Positions 46,895 to 59,800 of a stretch of DNA of 64,000 nt are shown here, piece after piece. The notes beneath the pieces are model-generated. The model was given only the letters and a program-made list of their open reading frames with translations. It ran no database searches and was not told the DNA's origin. The DNA is from Sclerodactyla briareus. Lineage: Eukaryota > Echinodermata > Holothuroidea > Dendrochirotida > Sclerodactylidae. Numbering within the stretch: the stretch's first letter is position 1; every line of letters starts with the position of its first letter. The stretch is taken from positions 1 through 64,000 of the forward strand of contig JAODTK010000433.1 of the NCBI GenBank assembly GCA_026419785.1, written 5' to 3'. A program made the position numbers and the translations under genes.

Positions 46895-47640
46895 TATGTA
46901 CGCAATCCCATTTGCTACGTGTGTAGTTATCACGTATTATAGTAATGTAGCCACGTAACGAGCATACGTGTACAGACGTAGAGATCGTCCCCTACGTATA
47001 TATGCGCTATAAAATTTCACTTACTCATCGTTAAAGTAATACCAATAAACGCCATACTCTCAACGCACGTACATATCGATATTACGTAAACCCGATAGTA
47101 GGTACGTACGGTACGTATATTAGAACCGGACAGTACGTATTATTAGTGATAACATACGCAGGCTCAATACGTACGTACGGAATTATTAAGTACACTATTC
47201 AAAACGACGCGTTAAGTACTGTTAGGTAAGTACTGAAATCTAATTAACACACTTCGCCGACGCGCCGGAATGGATTATAGGTACGTCCCGTAAAACGTAT
47301 GGTCGCACCGTAGTCATATATAGTTTACGTTACTCGCATAACATAGTGGTAAGATTGCCGTGTGACACATAATAACACATACAAGATGTGGTGCGTATAC
47401 GTTTACCAGATGTCGATAGAAATATTGGTTAGTACGCACGTGAGTGCTTAGTAAACATATACGGCATACGTGATATCACGTGCAAAGCAACTACCACATA
47501 CTTTTTAAGTCTGAACGAAATTAGTACAGTATTCGTCCCGTGTTATGTGTAGTTAAGCCTTACGTCATACATTACATACCTACCGGTATACTGTTATTAG
47601 AAAGTACGTAAGTAGTAATACAACAATGAACGTACAGTGG
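46895..47640. repeat. ACGTA-rich block
   Basis: Over about 750 bases the words acgta, tacgt and cgtac recur more than twenty times (for example gtacgtacggtacgtat at 47102, atacgtacgtacgg at 47168, agtacgtaagtag at 47602), far above the surrounding density. There is no fixed period and no open frame. The origin is unclear. Confidence 0.7.
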
Positions 47641-47644
47641 CAGC

Positions 47645-48165
47645 ATTACCCACAATTGGTATTATACATGAGGAAGTGTATAACTATTGCGTAAAGCATA
47701 CGAACTGGTGTTTGCAAGATGTGTCTAACAATAGCCAATTACCTGGACACTCTCATACATATGCTAATTCCACTTTAATTTAAGCGACAGTAGTTAAGAC
47801 TACATCATGATATTCAGTATGAAATAAAACATCGGCCGATTTATAAATTCGTACTTTGACGAATTAGAGTAAGCGCTTCTTCTGACGAATCACCGGGACT
47901 GCTAACATGACCAACAAATCAGTTCAATGACTACAGAGACATAATTCATCAACCTTGTTCAATGCTGCGCTGCTAATGGGGGGCTTGCCTAATACGCTAT
48001 TGCTAGTGCTGATAAAATACAGGCGACAAGCATCCGATTACGTGTTCATCAGCCCCCCCCCACCGAGTGTTGGTCAAGGCTTGTGTGTGTTGCCTAGCCG
48101 ACTACTCATTCCTGGACTCCAATGGAGAGTGAAAAAATTCTCCCTATTTTTTTTTTTTTACTAGA
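47645..48165. other. No gene recognised
   Basis: A C-run at 48052-48061 and a T-run at about 48149-48160 are the only landmarks. Confidence 0.4.
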
Positions 48166-48167
48166 AA

Positions 48168-49121
48168 GTGTATCCTATGAAATAATCCCGTGGAGGCCTG
48201 ACGAAGAAAGGCGATGTTGAAGGTGCATATCATAAACAAAACATCTCAATTCCAGCAATGGGCTAACTTCCTTCATAGGTTTGCTTGGGTTGCTCATTCG
48301 TTATTTCATGTTAAAAAAGAAATCAGCATCGGCCACGCATATAGACTATAGGCAGAATGGATTCACCAGAAGGTATTGATTGAGTGATTGGATTAATTGA
48401 ATTTTTTATGTCCCATTGGACATTTGGCTCTACACAGGTCGTAACGCATAGACATGCAGAACAATATTTGGCAATATACAGGGATAATATAGGCCTGCTT
48501 CTCCAATTGCTGGAGTGATTTGCGGTGACTAATATATGAAGCACATACTCAGCCACTTTATGGAAATGATACGGCTGAGGGTATGTCTCAAGACCTCACC
48601 CGCACAGAGATACATAGATAAAATTACCATTATACGGCTTACTTGAGGTATCCTATGAAATAATCCCGTGGAGGCTTTGCGAAAACAGGCGATGGTGAGG
48701 TGCATAATCATACAAAAAATCTTCAATTCCATCAATGTGTACTACTTCCATAGGTTGCTTGGGTTGCTTCATTCAGTTATTTCATTGTAAAAAAGAAATC
48801 AAGCATCGGCACGCATATAGACTATAGCAGGAATGGATTACAGAAGGTATGGATGATTGATGATTAATTGAATTTATTGTCCCTCAATGGAAATTGGCTT
48901 ACCACAGTCGTAAAAGATAGACATGCATAACAATATTAGCAATATACAGTGATAATATGGCTCTTCTCCAATGCCTGAGTGTTTGCAAGGTGACTAATAA
49001 TTGAAGCACCTACCTCAGCCACTTTAATGTTGAAGAAATGAAGGCTGATGTATTCTCATAGACCTCACCCAGCACAGAGATAACATTAAGATAACATTAC
49101 CCAGTATACGGTCTTTGAGAG
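48168..49121. repeat. Tandem duplication, period about 480 bp
   Basis: Unit one (48168-48647) and unit two (48648-49121) both begin tatcctatgaaataatcccg and share, in order, tggaggc, gcgatg-tgaaggtgcat, ttgcttgggttgct, cacgcatatagactata, tgattaattgaatt, agacatgca-aacaatat, gtgactaata, actcagccacttta, agacctcaccc and tatacgg. They differ mainly by one-base gains and losses. No protein is encoded. Confidence 0.9.
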
Positions 49122-49124
49122 CGA

Positions 49125-50325
49125 TAATAGTGAAAATGGCAAAAAAGTGCGGACACCAAAAAACGTGACATAATACATGGTTTTCCTAAAGAACACCAGA
49201 CGCAGATAAGTGTTAATAAAGCTCCTCCTAATTAAATTTTCATAAGTGGAACACATATTTAATAAAATGGTATGACTGAACTGGATGTGTTCCTTGAATC
49301 AATAGTGCATACAAGACAATCAGAATAGATAGTGTAATGCAGGTTGTCGGTGGTTTGATGAACTAGTTTGATAAACTGCAGGCCGCAGATTCGACGGCGA
49401 TACTGCCATAGAGTGTCTCACAAAACTCTAGTAGTATCGTTTGGCGAGAGCTATAAACGGAAAATGTTTTATTTATTCCTGGAAGAAAGGAAAGAAAATG
49501 GCTGTATAGATTTAACATGTCTCTGCTGGGGTTACCCTTCCCTCAGCGGGTAGAAACTGCGGGGTAGTCGGTGTTTTTTTGCTCTTCTCATGACTCTATT
49601 TTGTAGAGGAGGAAAGCAAGTTCTCGTCACCTAAACCCATGAGTTCAACTAGATGTTCAGCCACTGTTGAAACTATCCGGGCTTTGAAACGGCATATTTG
49701 AAACAGTGCGAAAGAAATCAGTCATAGTCAATGTTGTTTCACCTACATTCATTATCCTGTCAACATTCTACTTCGATGGTTCTACCTCAAGAATATACGC
49801 TTCTGGACCCGCCCTGTTTGTCATTAGATGGCAGGAGGCTGCAGGAAGGCAAATAATAGTGCGATCGGCCCGAGGGAGGTCCGGAGGAAAAATTGTAGTC
49901 ATGTCGTAAGAAGTGGGTGAGAACTATCTACGAGAGTCGTTTTGAGGGTGTAGTAGAGTAGTGAGGGGGTAGGGTTAGTAGGTCAGGTGGGAATGTTTAA
50001 TGGCCCGTTCTGGAGAATTCCAGGGCGGGGAGCTTGAGATGGTGGGTGTAGAGGAGTAGAGATCTAGAGCGAAATAATTTATGAGGGAGTTCTATACACC
50101 AACTGGGGTGGATAACGGAACAGTTAGGGATTGAAAATTCCATGCAAGCAGGAAGTGCCCCAGATATCAAGTAGTCCAATGTGTGGGGTTTCACAGCGAT
50201 CGACGATCGAATAAAATGAGTTGATTTTCAGCTGAAATAACAGATATTAACGATGACCCTCATCGTAAATGAAGATCGTACATGCTGGTGGAAGAATTCG
50301 GCTGCCATTGTTCGACAATATTATT
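49125..50325. other. No gene recognised
   Basis: Frames up to 67 codons only; none recognisable. Confidence 0.4.
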
Positions 50326-50326
50326 A

Positions 50327-50446
50327 TGGATTTTATCATTATTAGATTATTATTATATATATTATTATTTTCAGTTTTATTTAGTGTAGTATAGTAGTAG
50401 AGTAGTATAGTGTAGTAGGTAGTAGTAGTAGTGTAGTAGCAATGAT
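50327..50446. repeat. TTA/TAG trinucleotide microsatellite
   Basis: About 120 bases of imperfect att-att and tag-tag units. Thr/Tyr-rich frames on the minus strand derive from it. Confidence 0.85.
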
Positions 50447-50824
50447 GATTGATTCGGGACCTTATTTTCAGCAAACCAATCAGGCTTACATTTCAATAGA
50501 TTAATTCAAGGAAGTTTATGATCCCTAATTTGCTAGCGAAGTTCTTAACTGACTGAGCATTCGAGGTCAACAGGTGATGTGTGAAAATGTTCGGTAGGTG
50601 CCAAATATCTTCATTTCTCTAAATCCATTGTCATTCCAAACATCCCTCACAAACTTTAAACACGGGTCCCTCGTTGGATCCCATTGATAAATGACTGAAT
50701 AACACACGTCGACAAGCTGCTTTGTTTCCGGCAAATCCTCTGCTTCACGAAAAAGCGAAGCACCGAAACTCCCCTTCATTTTTCTTGCTTCCTGGAAAGG
50801 AAACGTATGCCAATGCGTGCCCTA

Positions 50825-51190
50825 GTAGCTGGTAAATAACTGGTATCGGTTATTAATCTTGGGGTAAGAGATTTAACGTCAAGCGCTATCGTTGAAAAGA
50901 TGGTACGCCCATGAGCTCTAAGTGAGATTTAAGTGAAGTCTTGAAGTCGACCAAATCGCAGTTCAGGAATAATATGCTGATTTTATTCTCGCAATTAAGT
51001 TATTGGGGGTTAAATGTTGATTTCCCGGTCGTAAACAACCGATGGTCATGAAGTGTAGTATTTGGCGATAGAGGCCTAACGGACGAGGTCATCTTATACG
51101 AAAGTTCATTGTCTCTAGCGGCCTGCCCGAAAAAAACCATGGAATCACAGCCATTGCGTCTGCTTGTATTACATGTATAAAACAAAAATC
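50825..51190 (+). repeat. Family F, copy 1
   Basis: It shares actggtatcggtta-ttaatct, aagtcgacca, cag-t-agg, tattgg-ggttaa, acggac-ggtcatcttatacga, cggcctgc, a-ccatgg and actgcgtctg-type end with 56450-56810, and the right half with 54960-55200. All three are in direct orientation. Confidence 0.7.
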
Positions 51191-53320
51191 ACTTGAAGCT
51201 TGTGGAATATAATATTGACAGATACAAACAGGAAAACAGTGACATCACAATTTCATCAATCTCCAGACTAGATGTCAGTTTTTTGGCTGTGGAACCGTAA
51301 TCCACAAGGCCATTATAATAAGAAATAGTAACTAACTGAATAACTGACTGACGGACGCATGACCCGACCGATCTCAAGTAGCCCCATGATAGGTGAGTGG
51401 TTAATCAGGCGAGAGAAACGAGTGACATGATTGGCCCAGAATTCGGGTATAGGGGCCTACCCACATTAACTTCCCCTCAGTGCAACATATTAGAAAAATG
51501 TGCAGCTATGCCTCTATAGGTTCCCTCAGAAGAGTGCTGCATGCCCCGGAAATTATTCAAGCATGCGTTTAGTTATCCAAGACCGAGGACCGGAACGAAG
51601 TGAACGAAAGTCTAATGATACAACCACCGCTATGAAACTATCATTATCGTTGGTGATAAGTTTTGTGCTAAAACAATCGAGGGTAGCTAATTTCCATGAC
51701 TATTGTTATCATAACCCTGCAGGCGTATACACTGGAAAGTGAAACCAAGGTGCGGCTTGCGGTGAACCGAGGAACGCACTCGACTTGATTCACTCGACGT
51801 CGAAGGGCGTAGTAGGCACGTCCGTATGCAAGCTGGCTAAGTGTATATTTGCGTCCCTTATGTCCGAGATGGACAGCATTGACTGTATTAATCATTTGAC
51901 AGGGTCAGCTTACGCAGTTATGATGAGAGGTTGTTGCCCTATTGAATACTTAAACGACGCGATTCGGTCTTTTCGCGGGCGAATTTGTTAGTACTCGAGA
52001 CTGAACTTTTTTTATTTTGTAAACGAGTTAGCATTCTGAACTGTTGGGTAGGATTCAACTTTTTGAGCTGAAGCTGGATTCGTGAATGAGAACTGGAATT
52101 GAAACGTGATATTTTCATGGGGCGACCGTTCTTTTGGCAACTCCAGCGTTTCTTCTAAAAATACAGATATTTTCTCACTGAGGATGGTACAGATTGTAGG
52201 TAATCAGCATTTTCCTGATCATGGCAGAATATCGGCATTCCGACAGGCTGACTGCTACCTTTGACCACTATTGCTCATGTAAACAAATCTTCCATTGCAC
52301 ACGGGGAGCCCACAAAGAGGGTGGTTCACTAGGAGAAGTAATGTACGGTTAAAAGGCATGCAGGTGGTCTACCCTTTCGCCACGGAGGGTTGACTCACTT
52401 GCCTCCGATATGCAGAGGAGTAAGTTCACCAGTTATAATATTGCAAAGATAGCAGACAAGCACAGTCACAGAGGGCATTCTGTTTGATGCCGCCCGATTA
52501 AGGAGCATTGGACCGAAGGAAGGGGTGAATCGCACGCTGAAGATGTGGAACATTACATACCCGCCGTCAAGAATGTGCAAAACCAAATTCATATTTCTTG
52601 GATTATGCCGAATCTGGCATTTTAGACTTGGGCCCAGTCGTCCTGTAAAGTGAAGGACTATGTTGCTGACCGATTTCAGATTTTTTGTATGGAATGATTG
52701 TCACATATTTTTATATATATATATTATTTTTTTATATATATTATATATTCTTCTAATTTTTTTTTATATTATAAACGACTGTTCCCGTGCTTCGGCCAAC
52801 AGAGTACTGCGAAATTTCACTTATATTTCAAATTACCTGTCTTTTTGCTCCTTTTTGTAGGATAAATGTAGACTTTCAGCAAAGCCAGGTCTTATCAAAT
52901 AGCTTTTGTTGCCATTAAATATTCGTAAAAAACCCGGTTATGTTTTATATAGTTTTGAAATCAAGATGATGGCCTCAGGAATAATAAGGTTTCCCTCTAA
53001 ATAGGAAAGATACACATTCCCTATTTCCTGGCTATGCGGCTTCCGTTCCACGGTACCGTCCCACCGACTCACAGAGATGCCGTACTCCTGCTTCCTGGTC
53101 ACACCCAGTGCTTCAGGCGTCCCATGTGGACATGAGCTCGATGACATTAACTGTATCCATAAAACATGCCGCGGTGATTGTCTTAGGGACTTACAGGATT
53201 CACAACCCTGGGTGCAATCCTGCAGACATTGAAGGCTGACCATTCTCCCTCGGGGTGCACCTGAACATTCAGCCTCTCGAGCGACCCTGCCCAAGCTTGC
53301 CAGCACACACTTCTTGAAGC
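51190..53320. other. No gene recognised; AT-rich tract inside
   Basis: 52705-52780 is almost pure A/T (tatatatatta with T-runs). Elsewhere only frames under 122 codons. The part after about 52960 borders the minus-strand LINE remnant and may be its decayed 3' side. Confidence 0.4.
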
Positions 53321-53329
53321 TTGATGTTA

Positions 53330-53960
53330 CTTCTTCGAGATTTTTGGAGTTGGCTGATGAATGATGACCATCAGCCGGTGTGATCAGTCCTGGGAAATTA
53401 GCACTTCCCTGAATGTCCTATAGTTCTGACATCAACCACCTGCCCTGGTTTAGTACATGATCCTACCTCTTTGTTGTGACACCATCATTGGGAATACTCA
53501 AGTCCATGGCTGCTGTCCGCTTCGGCTGCTGGACTCAACGAAACCAAGACGTGGCCCATAGCCATTCCTGCTGACACAAGTGGAGGCATTGAAATTGCCT
53601 AGAATGACCTTCGAGTCACGCATTAGAACAGCTCGCAATGAAACCTGAGCGTAGGGCATACGCTCCTTCACTACTCCATCGCTCACCACACCCTTGTCGG
53701 ACAAGACTGCAGATGCACATGGAACATCCCGGTGTGAGTGATCCAGAATCGCTACACGCGGGTGCCAGCATCATATAATTCCCCGGGCAAACAACACACC
53801 TATTGGCGATTTGGAAACTTGCGATAAAATGAAATGGGGATGGTTGCCAATCCAACCCCCTGGCTATAGACTCGAAAGGGTGCCAACCCTCGTCAGAAGC
53901 CCCGGAGAAACCCCACAAACAATGTGCCGAGCACAGTGGAACGAACCTATTCAGTTCAAG
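53330..53960 (-). mobile_element. Degenerate APE-type LINE, copy 2
   Basis: On the minus strand the endonuclease region reads PYAQVSLRAVLMRDSK (about 53610-53660), VILGNFNASTC (about 53578-53610), NGYGPRLG, SSRSGQQPWTW, then by frame change WYSNDGVTTKEVDHVL (about 53450-53505) and a weak YRTFR-ANFPGT block (about 53380-53420). The order matches copy 1 at 39380-40800, but this copy comes from a distinct subfamily, judged by the residues between GNFNAST and WYSND. The catalytic GDFN motif has Asp replaced by Asn. Sequence to the left (52940-53300) and right (53960-54170) may belong to the same element but cannot be aligned by eye. Confidence 0.75.
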
Positions 53961-54179
53961 CGGACCCGCCTGGGTGATGACCTGGGTACTGCACTTTATT
54001 GTCACTGTTATTCTTTCACCGGGTACCCGGATGAGCAATGCCTCTTTGGCGGTACCTTGAAAATTTGGGGGTGGCGTAATGGTCCGACACCAACACCGAC
54101 ATCTACCCCCAGGTCCTTCATTGGTGGTCGACACTGACAAACGTTGTTTGGTCTGCACAACACTGGTTATCACACACAG

Positions 54180-54955
54180 ACGGCAATTTGCAATTTACCT
54201 ATCCCTCGTTTGTCCCTGCTCCAATCTCTTGCGCTGAGTGCCCAGCGAAAGAGATTACAACGACAAATTGAATTCTACTAGGTCAACCGGAAAAGAAATA
54301 CCATGTGTTAACGGAAAGAACAAAAACAATAGTAATTCAAATCTATGCTTGTCACAGTTTATTCTAAATCATTAATTAATGAGGGGTAATACGGCTTCCC
54401 GTTATCTGAAGTCACATGAGAGATCCAATCTGTCCAAATGCGTTCGAATTTTCTAAGGTGATAACGATGAAAACCAGATTCCATTCGACTCCTAATAACA
54501 CACGTGACGATAGATTTAATAGTCTGAACTACGTTGAACCTGAGGCTCGAAAGTGTTCACACATCCAGACTTCCAGATTACGTACTCATACAGAGAACTA
54601 ACCAATTTTTTTGGAGAACACTCTTTGTGCAATATTGACCTGTTGACTGAACCAGAGGGCAACTCTAAAAAAGATTGTATCTCATCTCTAGTACCATATG
54701 GCACGATGCTTGACGGCTAGGCTGTCTGTTGTAGACAGGCGTTAGCATGTCCCCCACGGTGAAAAACGTCGTCCACTTTTCGACAATGCTCCCATTAATA
54801 GACTTAATCATTACCACACAGCAATTTTTTGAAATTGTTGTCATACCCCCAACCCACTTTTGATGAGGTGGTGCCGATCATGTGTACATAAAGAATCTGA
54901 CCCGCCTCTTTAGGCATGTTAGGACTGTGTATGTTGCTTGTCTTCAATTCGACTA
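54180..54955. other. No gene recognised
   Basis: Nothing assignable on either strand. Confidence 0.4.
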
Positions 54956-54959
54956 AAGA

Positions 54960-55200
54960 TACTAAAAGAATTGTTCAGATGTAGTGTATGCTTATTTCAG
55001 CCTCAAAATTACACTTATTGAAGGCAGCATGTTTACTTCCCGTCACAGACGACTCATGGTCAGGATGGTCATCAATGCGCAGTATTTGGCATCGCGGCTC
55101 TACGGACTGGTCATCCTAATTTGATGTATATATTTTCCATAACGGCCTGCTATAAAACCATGAGACCGCATCAACTGCGTCTGTCCATTTCATAACATTA
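54960..55200 (+). repeat. Family F, copy 2
   Basis: Shares gactcatggtca / gatggtcat, agtatttggc, acggactggtcat, cggcctgctataaaaccatg and caactgcgtctg with copies 1 and 3. The left part is shorter than in the other copies. Confidence 0.7.
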
Positions 55201-55639
55201 TACATTTATGACTTTCTCCAGGATGCAATCAGAGGGGGAAAATACTCGTTCCCACATGAACCCACCCACATTTTGCTCTGATATACAGATTGGGTGACAC
55301 TGTAATTGTTCATGACGTTACCCACATGACAAGAGGACTGGGGAATGTTTAGTTAAAGGTGGTCATGGATGGATATCTAATGTAACGCAGGCACCGATAA
55401 CGTGAACTTTAGTTGACCTGTAGCCAGAGTCCAGAGGTCATATAGGGGAACACACTGATCTGAAATCTAAAATTGAAATGCCATATCTACTTGAATACCT
55501 CCAAGGTTATGATTTCTCTGCCAAATACGAACGTTAAAATATTGCGCAATCGCACAGTTCTTCTTTTCGTGAATTGGGCCCCCCCCCCCAATCCTGACGC
55601 CTACCAGAAAATCAATTTACAGCTATGTTCTAAACTTAA

Positions 55640-56035
55640 TTAGTGAACTTTCTGTCAAATATTAACTGAATTGAAATAATTCTTGTACCTTTATTTCCAA
55701 TTTCAAGCCATCGAATTCTTTCGACGTAAATGTTTTGCTTGTTTAACTCAAGCCTGTAGCTGCGCTGCTAATTCTGTACAGTTTTGCTCACCATTCTTTT
55801 CGGTATTTTATCGAGTTGTTAGGTGCCCTGAAGGTTAAAATTATAAGAAAACTTCAAGAGATCTTTATTAGATCGATCATCAAAATAATCAAGTGAATTT
55901 GGGGTCATATTGGAATATCTCCCATTCAGTTCCCAAGAACACTAAATAACAACTTACGCAGCCAGCTGATCGAAACCCGGGAACCAAATTTCGTTGCAAA
56001 TATTGATCCATGGACAGCCTTTAAAGTAGCAATAG
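55640..56035 (-). repeat. Family E, copy 2 (inverted), with promoter- and exon-like signals
   Basis: Homologous to 41760-42150 in reverse. On the minus strand, a TATA-like aatataaa (plus 56101-56108) is followed about 50 bases later by an ATG (plus 56052-56054). From that ATG about 39 codons are open (start MSSGSLPIATLKAVHGSI), and another frame over the same bases is also open. A donor-like gcgtaagt occurs near 55960, and about 130 bases further on a 35-base segment is flanked by cttcag and gtgagc near 55790-55830. These are signals of a small 5' exon or of a promoter-bearing mobile element; I cannot decide which, and I do not recognise either translation. Confidence 0.5.
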
Positions 56036-56449
56036 GCAGGCTCCCAGACGACATAGTCGATCGAAGAAGTGAAATCGTTCGCAGTATACCGAAAACCGAG
56101 TTTATATTGACCTATATCATTGTGACGATACGCCGTGGATATCGGAATGACTGGAACGATATTTCATGACGTCATGCGAACGTCGCAGCTCTCTTTCCCA
56201 CCATTTACCATAGACGATAATGCCCCTGAAAAAATGTCCAAACTACACCTGCATTATCTATTGGGTTAATAACACTTGATGGACAAGCGGTTGTCTTTCG
56301 ATTTTCGAAAAGTGATAACCGTAAATCATCCTCACTTTGTCTAATTTCTCGAAGACCGCGCAATGAGAAAGATTGTTTTTGCAACACAGTCTCGTAGAAT
56401 TGTAGCTTATTGGGCGCTGATTGTCTATTGGCGTGGGGTAATTCATTAT

Positions 56450-56810
56450 AAACTGGTATCGGTTAATTAATCTAAAAAAAAAAACTTCTTCTGTTCTTAG
56501 ACGAGAGAGTGAAATGCATTGTGTGAAGTTCGAGCGTTTCCAAGTCGACCAGTTTGTCAGTCGAGTTTGTTTAGAATTGGGACTGGTTTGAAAAAAATCC
56601 CCCTCATTGGCTTTGGAATTACTGGCATTTATTGGAGGTTAATTGGTCAGTTCGCGTTGTAAGGCTTACGGCCGGCTTGTTTACTTGCTTGGTATATGCA
56701 GCCAGACGGACTGGTCATCTTATACGATGTGTTTATTTTCATAATAGGCCTGCTATAAAATCATGGGACCGCAGCAACTGCGTCTGAGCCTAACTTTGTA
56801 CAACTGGGAA
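56450..56810 (+). repeat. Family F, copy 3
   Basis: Full-length partner of copy 1 (50825-51190) in direct orientation, starting aactggtatcggttaatt and ending caactgcgtctga. Together with copy 2 it brackets about 1.25 kb that contains the inverted family E copy. Confidence 0.75.
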
Positions 56811-59800
56811 TTTTATCGCTTGTAGGCAATCTCACTAAGTGGAAGATATACTACCAAACCCTTTCGGAACGCAAATTTACACCCATTAACCTACTAACTG
56901 TCTTCATTCAGGGCAATATTTGGTAGTGACGTCACTTATCGAGACATCCAGTGGGATATAAGCTAACAGTATGAACGATGGAATTTTACACTAGCTTTCG
57001 AGACAATATAGGATTCGAGAACTACAATAAGACACACGTGACCAACAAGGCGTCACATATTAGTTCGCTCTAACAAAATAAGTGGTATTCAAGAGTGCTG
57101 AATAGCCTAGGCCTATGCGAAAATGTAAAATTTGAAAGTGTTAATTTCCTGAAGGTAGTTCCATTCAACAGATTCAGTATGATGCGCGCAGAACGATAGT
57201 GACGCTCTGCTTAGATAATGTAGCGGATATCGGCCAATCACATCGTCGAGAAACAATCCCTAATGCATTATACAGCAATTGCGTGCCAATTAACAAACCG
57301 CTCTTTGATGTAAAAACTGGGACTGCTGGATAGAAGGGGAGGAAAAAACGTTATTGGTGGGGCTAATTCGAATAGACCGGAGGGCCCCATCCCCTTATCT
57401 CCCCTCACCCCCCCCCCTATGGTTAACATATAGGACCCTAATAAGGAACAACTGCAATCATAGACGTATTGAAAGCTGCCGGCAAACTTATGATTTAGGC
57501 CTAGGATAGAACTAGTGGAGGCAAGATAGTTCCAATCTTGCAACTTTTTAATTTGTGGGAACACTACATCCACTACGTTTCTAATTATCTAAATCGACAG
57601 AGCCAACAATGTGGGTGGCAAAATAGTCATAACTATTGTGGAATCTGATCAGGTCATATGCCTTGAACAGGGACTACAGGGGTCTATACGGTCCACTGTG
57701 TAGAGTAGGGCAGGGATGTGAAGTCCCTGGTTGGTGTCAAAAATCGCGAGAACAACGAATGAATAAATGGGAGCGGTGGTGAATTAAGTCACCTCTCTAC
57801 TACCTCATTCACGCTCACGCGAAAACATTATTCAATTCACCCGAAGAGAAAGTTCAACCTGGAACACACAGATTTGCCCCCTGCCATGAAGAAGGTATAT
57901 ATCGGTTCCATCAATAGTACTGGATGTGAAACATACTGCATATTACGTTGAAATGTCCTTATTAGTCGAGTTTGTTACTGATGCTGATTTTGCGTATTGA
58001 GTAAACCAACTATGGAAAAATCGAGCTGGGGTTTGAACAACCCGAACAATTCCGCAATGTTTTTTTTTTCTCTTTGTAAGGGACAACCAGCCTCATGTCG
58101 AGTGACAACCCTGCCCGAAGGCAAGTTTTTATGCAAATTAGCATATCCAATTGGCATATACTGTGCGCAAAACGCGTTCCAGTGGTGGACTCGTTACCTC
58201 CACTGCAACCTATAAGTTTCGAGCCGACCATATATAAAGTATGGGCTAGGGTTCCATAGGTGCTGGTGCGGGGTGCGGCATCACACCAAGCTACATGCAT
58301 GCTATACAATTTGCAAGAGAAGCGATGGACTCAGATTGAGCGCCCAAACTCATCCAAATGGAATGATACGAGCACTGAACTGCTGGATAGGCGAAACAAA
58401 CACGTGCATTGATGCCGCCGCCACAAGAACAAATGGAATCGATGAAATATTAATTCGTTCAACGGTCTATATGCATTACTTTTCTTCTTTTTTCATTGTC
58501 GTAAATGTATATAATGGTAATTCCTATCACCTTCAATATTTTACGAGCCTGGGTGGGATTAGCTTCTGTATATAGATAACTGAGTGTTTACCCATCAGTA
58601 TGTATGTGAAGTGATGAATACAGAGGAATGAGAAAAAATTGTATTGACCGACAACCGTGACGATATACCGTATAAACTATACAGGTTTGTATTGAGACGG
58701 TTATCTGGTTATCTGCCGTGACGTTAGCTAACGTTGCCGCACTTTCCGTTGGTTGTTACCAGATGACGATGCCTCTACAATTGAAAATTTCAAGTTACCA
58801 AACCCTATAAAACACTCCATTAGTTGACGCGTTGTAAATTTTACTACTCAACTGCACGCGCGCGCTTCTGATCATATATATTATTAGTTTTAGTTGGGAA
58901 GGGCGAAATTAATTATGTTGAGGGCATGTGAATATCTAAGCGGGGCGCAAACATCAGTCGGCACGGGGCGCTAAAATTCTCGAGAAATAGGACCCCAGAA
59001 CTCAAGAGAAGGCCTTCTCAGCGCTAAGAGGCGTTCAAACATTGTCTAGTTTAGAGCCATTTATCGAATCCATGCACTCCACACACAAGAGGTGGGGGTG
59101 GGGGATCGGAAAACGTTTATCGTCACAATGTAATGTTACGTTGAAAATAAGTTACACCGTATATACCACGAGATGTTTTCTGTGGCAACGTCTTGTAGAT
59201 GGAACTGCCCATTTTTCGTCGAGTATTGCGAAACGATATTGCTTCTTTATTAGTTTTAATGCGCACGACAGCAGAGAGGGCGTGGGTTGGCTCCTACCTC
59301 CGCCAATTTTTTTCTTTCCGTATTTTGCCTCAAAATGTTTCGATTTTTCTAAACGTAGAGATCTTCACCAGAGCTACGAGTCAGATCATTACTTGAATGG
59401 ACCCCTACGGAAGGATTATCTGGACGGGAAAATTTAGCCTACTCACTTGTGTGGTGCTACACATAGGCCATTTTGAGTAGGAAAAACAATCCAGTACAAG
59501 CAACTGACAAAATGGGCGCGCTGGTTGAACTACTTTATGTGGAACAGTTTTGCTATACTGTCAGGGGTATACCCATGCAAACGTACGAATAGAACGATTC
59601 GCTGGGCGCCGGATGGGGGGTAGTATGAAATGAAATAGCGGGAACTTCTTATTCCTTCACGAATTCCTATCAAATGTATGCAGGGGGGAGGGGGGGGGGG
59701 GGTCTGACTCGGACCAATAAACTGCTCGCCTTTGCAATTTGAACAAATGTGTTCGAACTTCAATGTAAGGGAACCACGGCCGCGATAAGGGCGCTGAGTT

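Noticed and set aside
50567..50779. 70-codon minus-strand open frame starting MKGSFGASLF
   Set aside because: Protein-like composition, but I recognise no family and have no supporting splice or promoter signals; a blastp search would decide.
53616..54173. 185-codon minus-strand open frame
   Set aside because: Only the endonuclease motifs at its downstream edge, in another frame, are meaningful; the frame itself does not read as a protein family.
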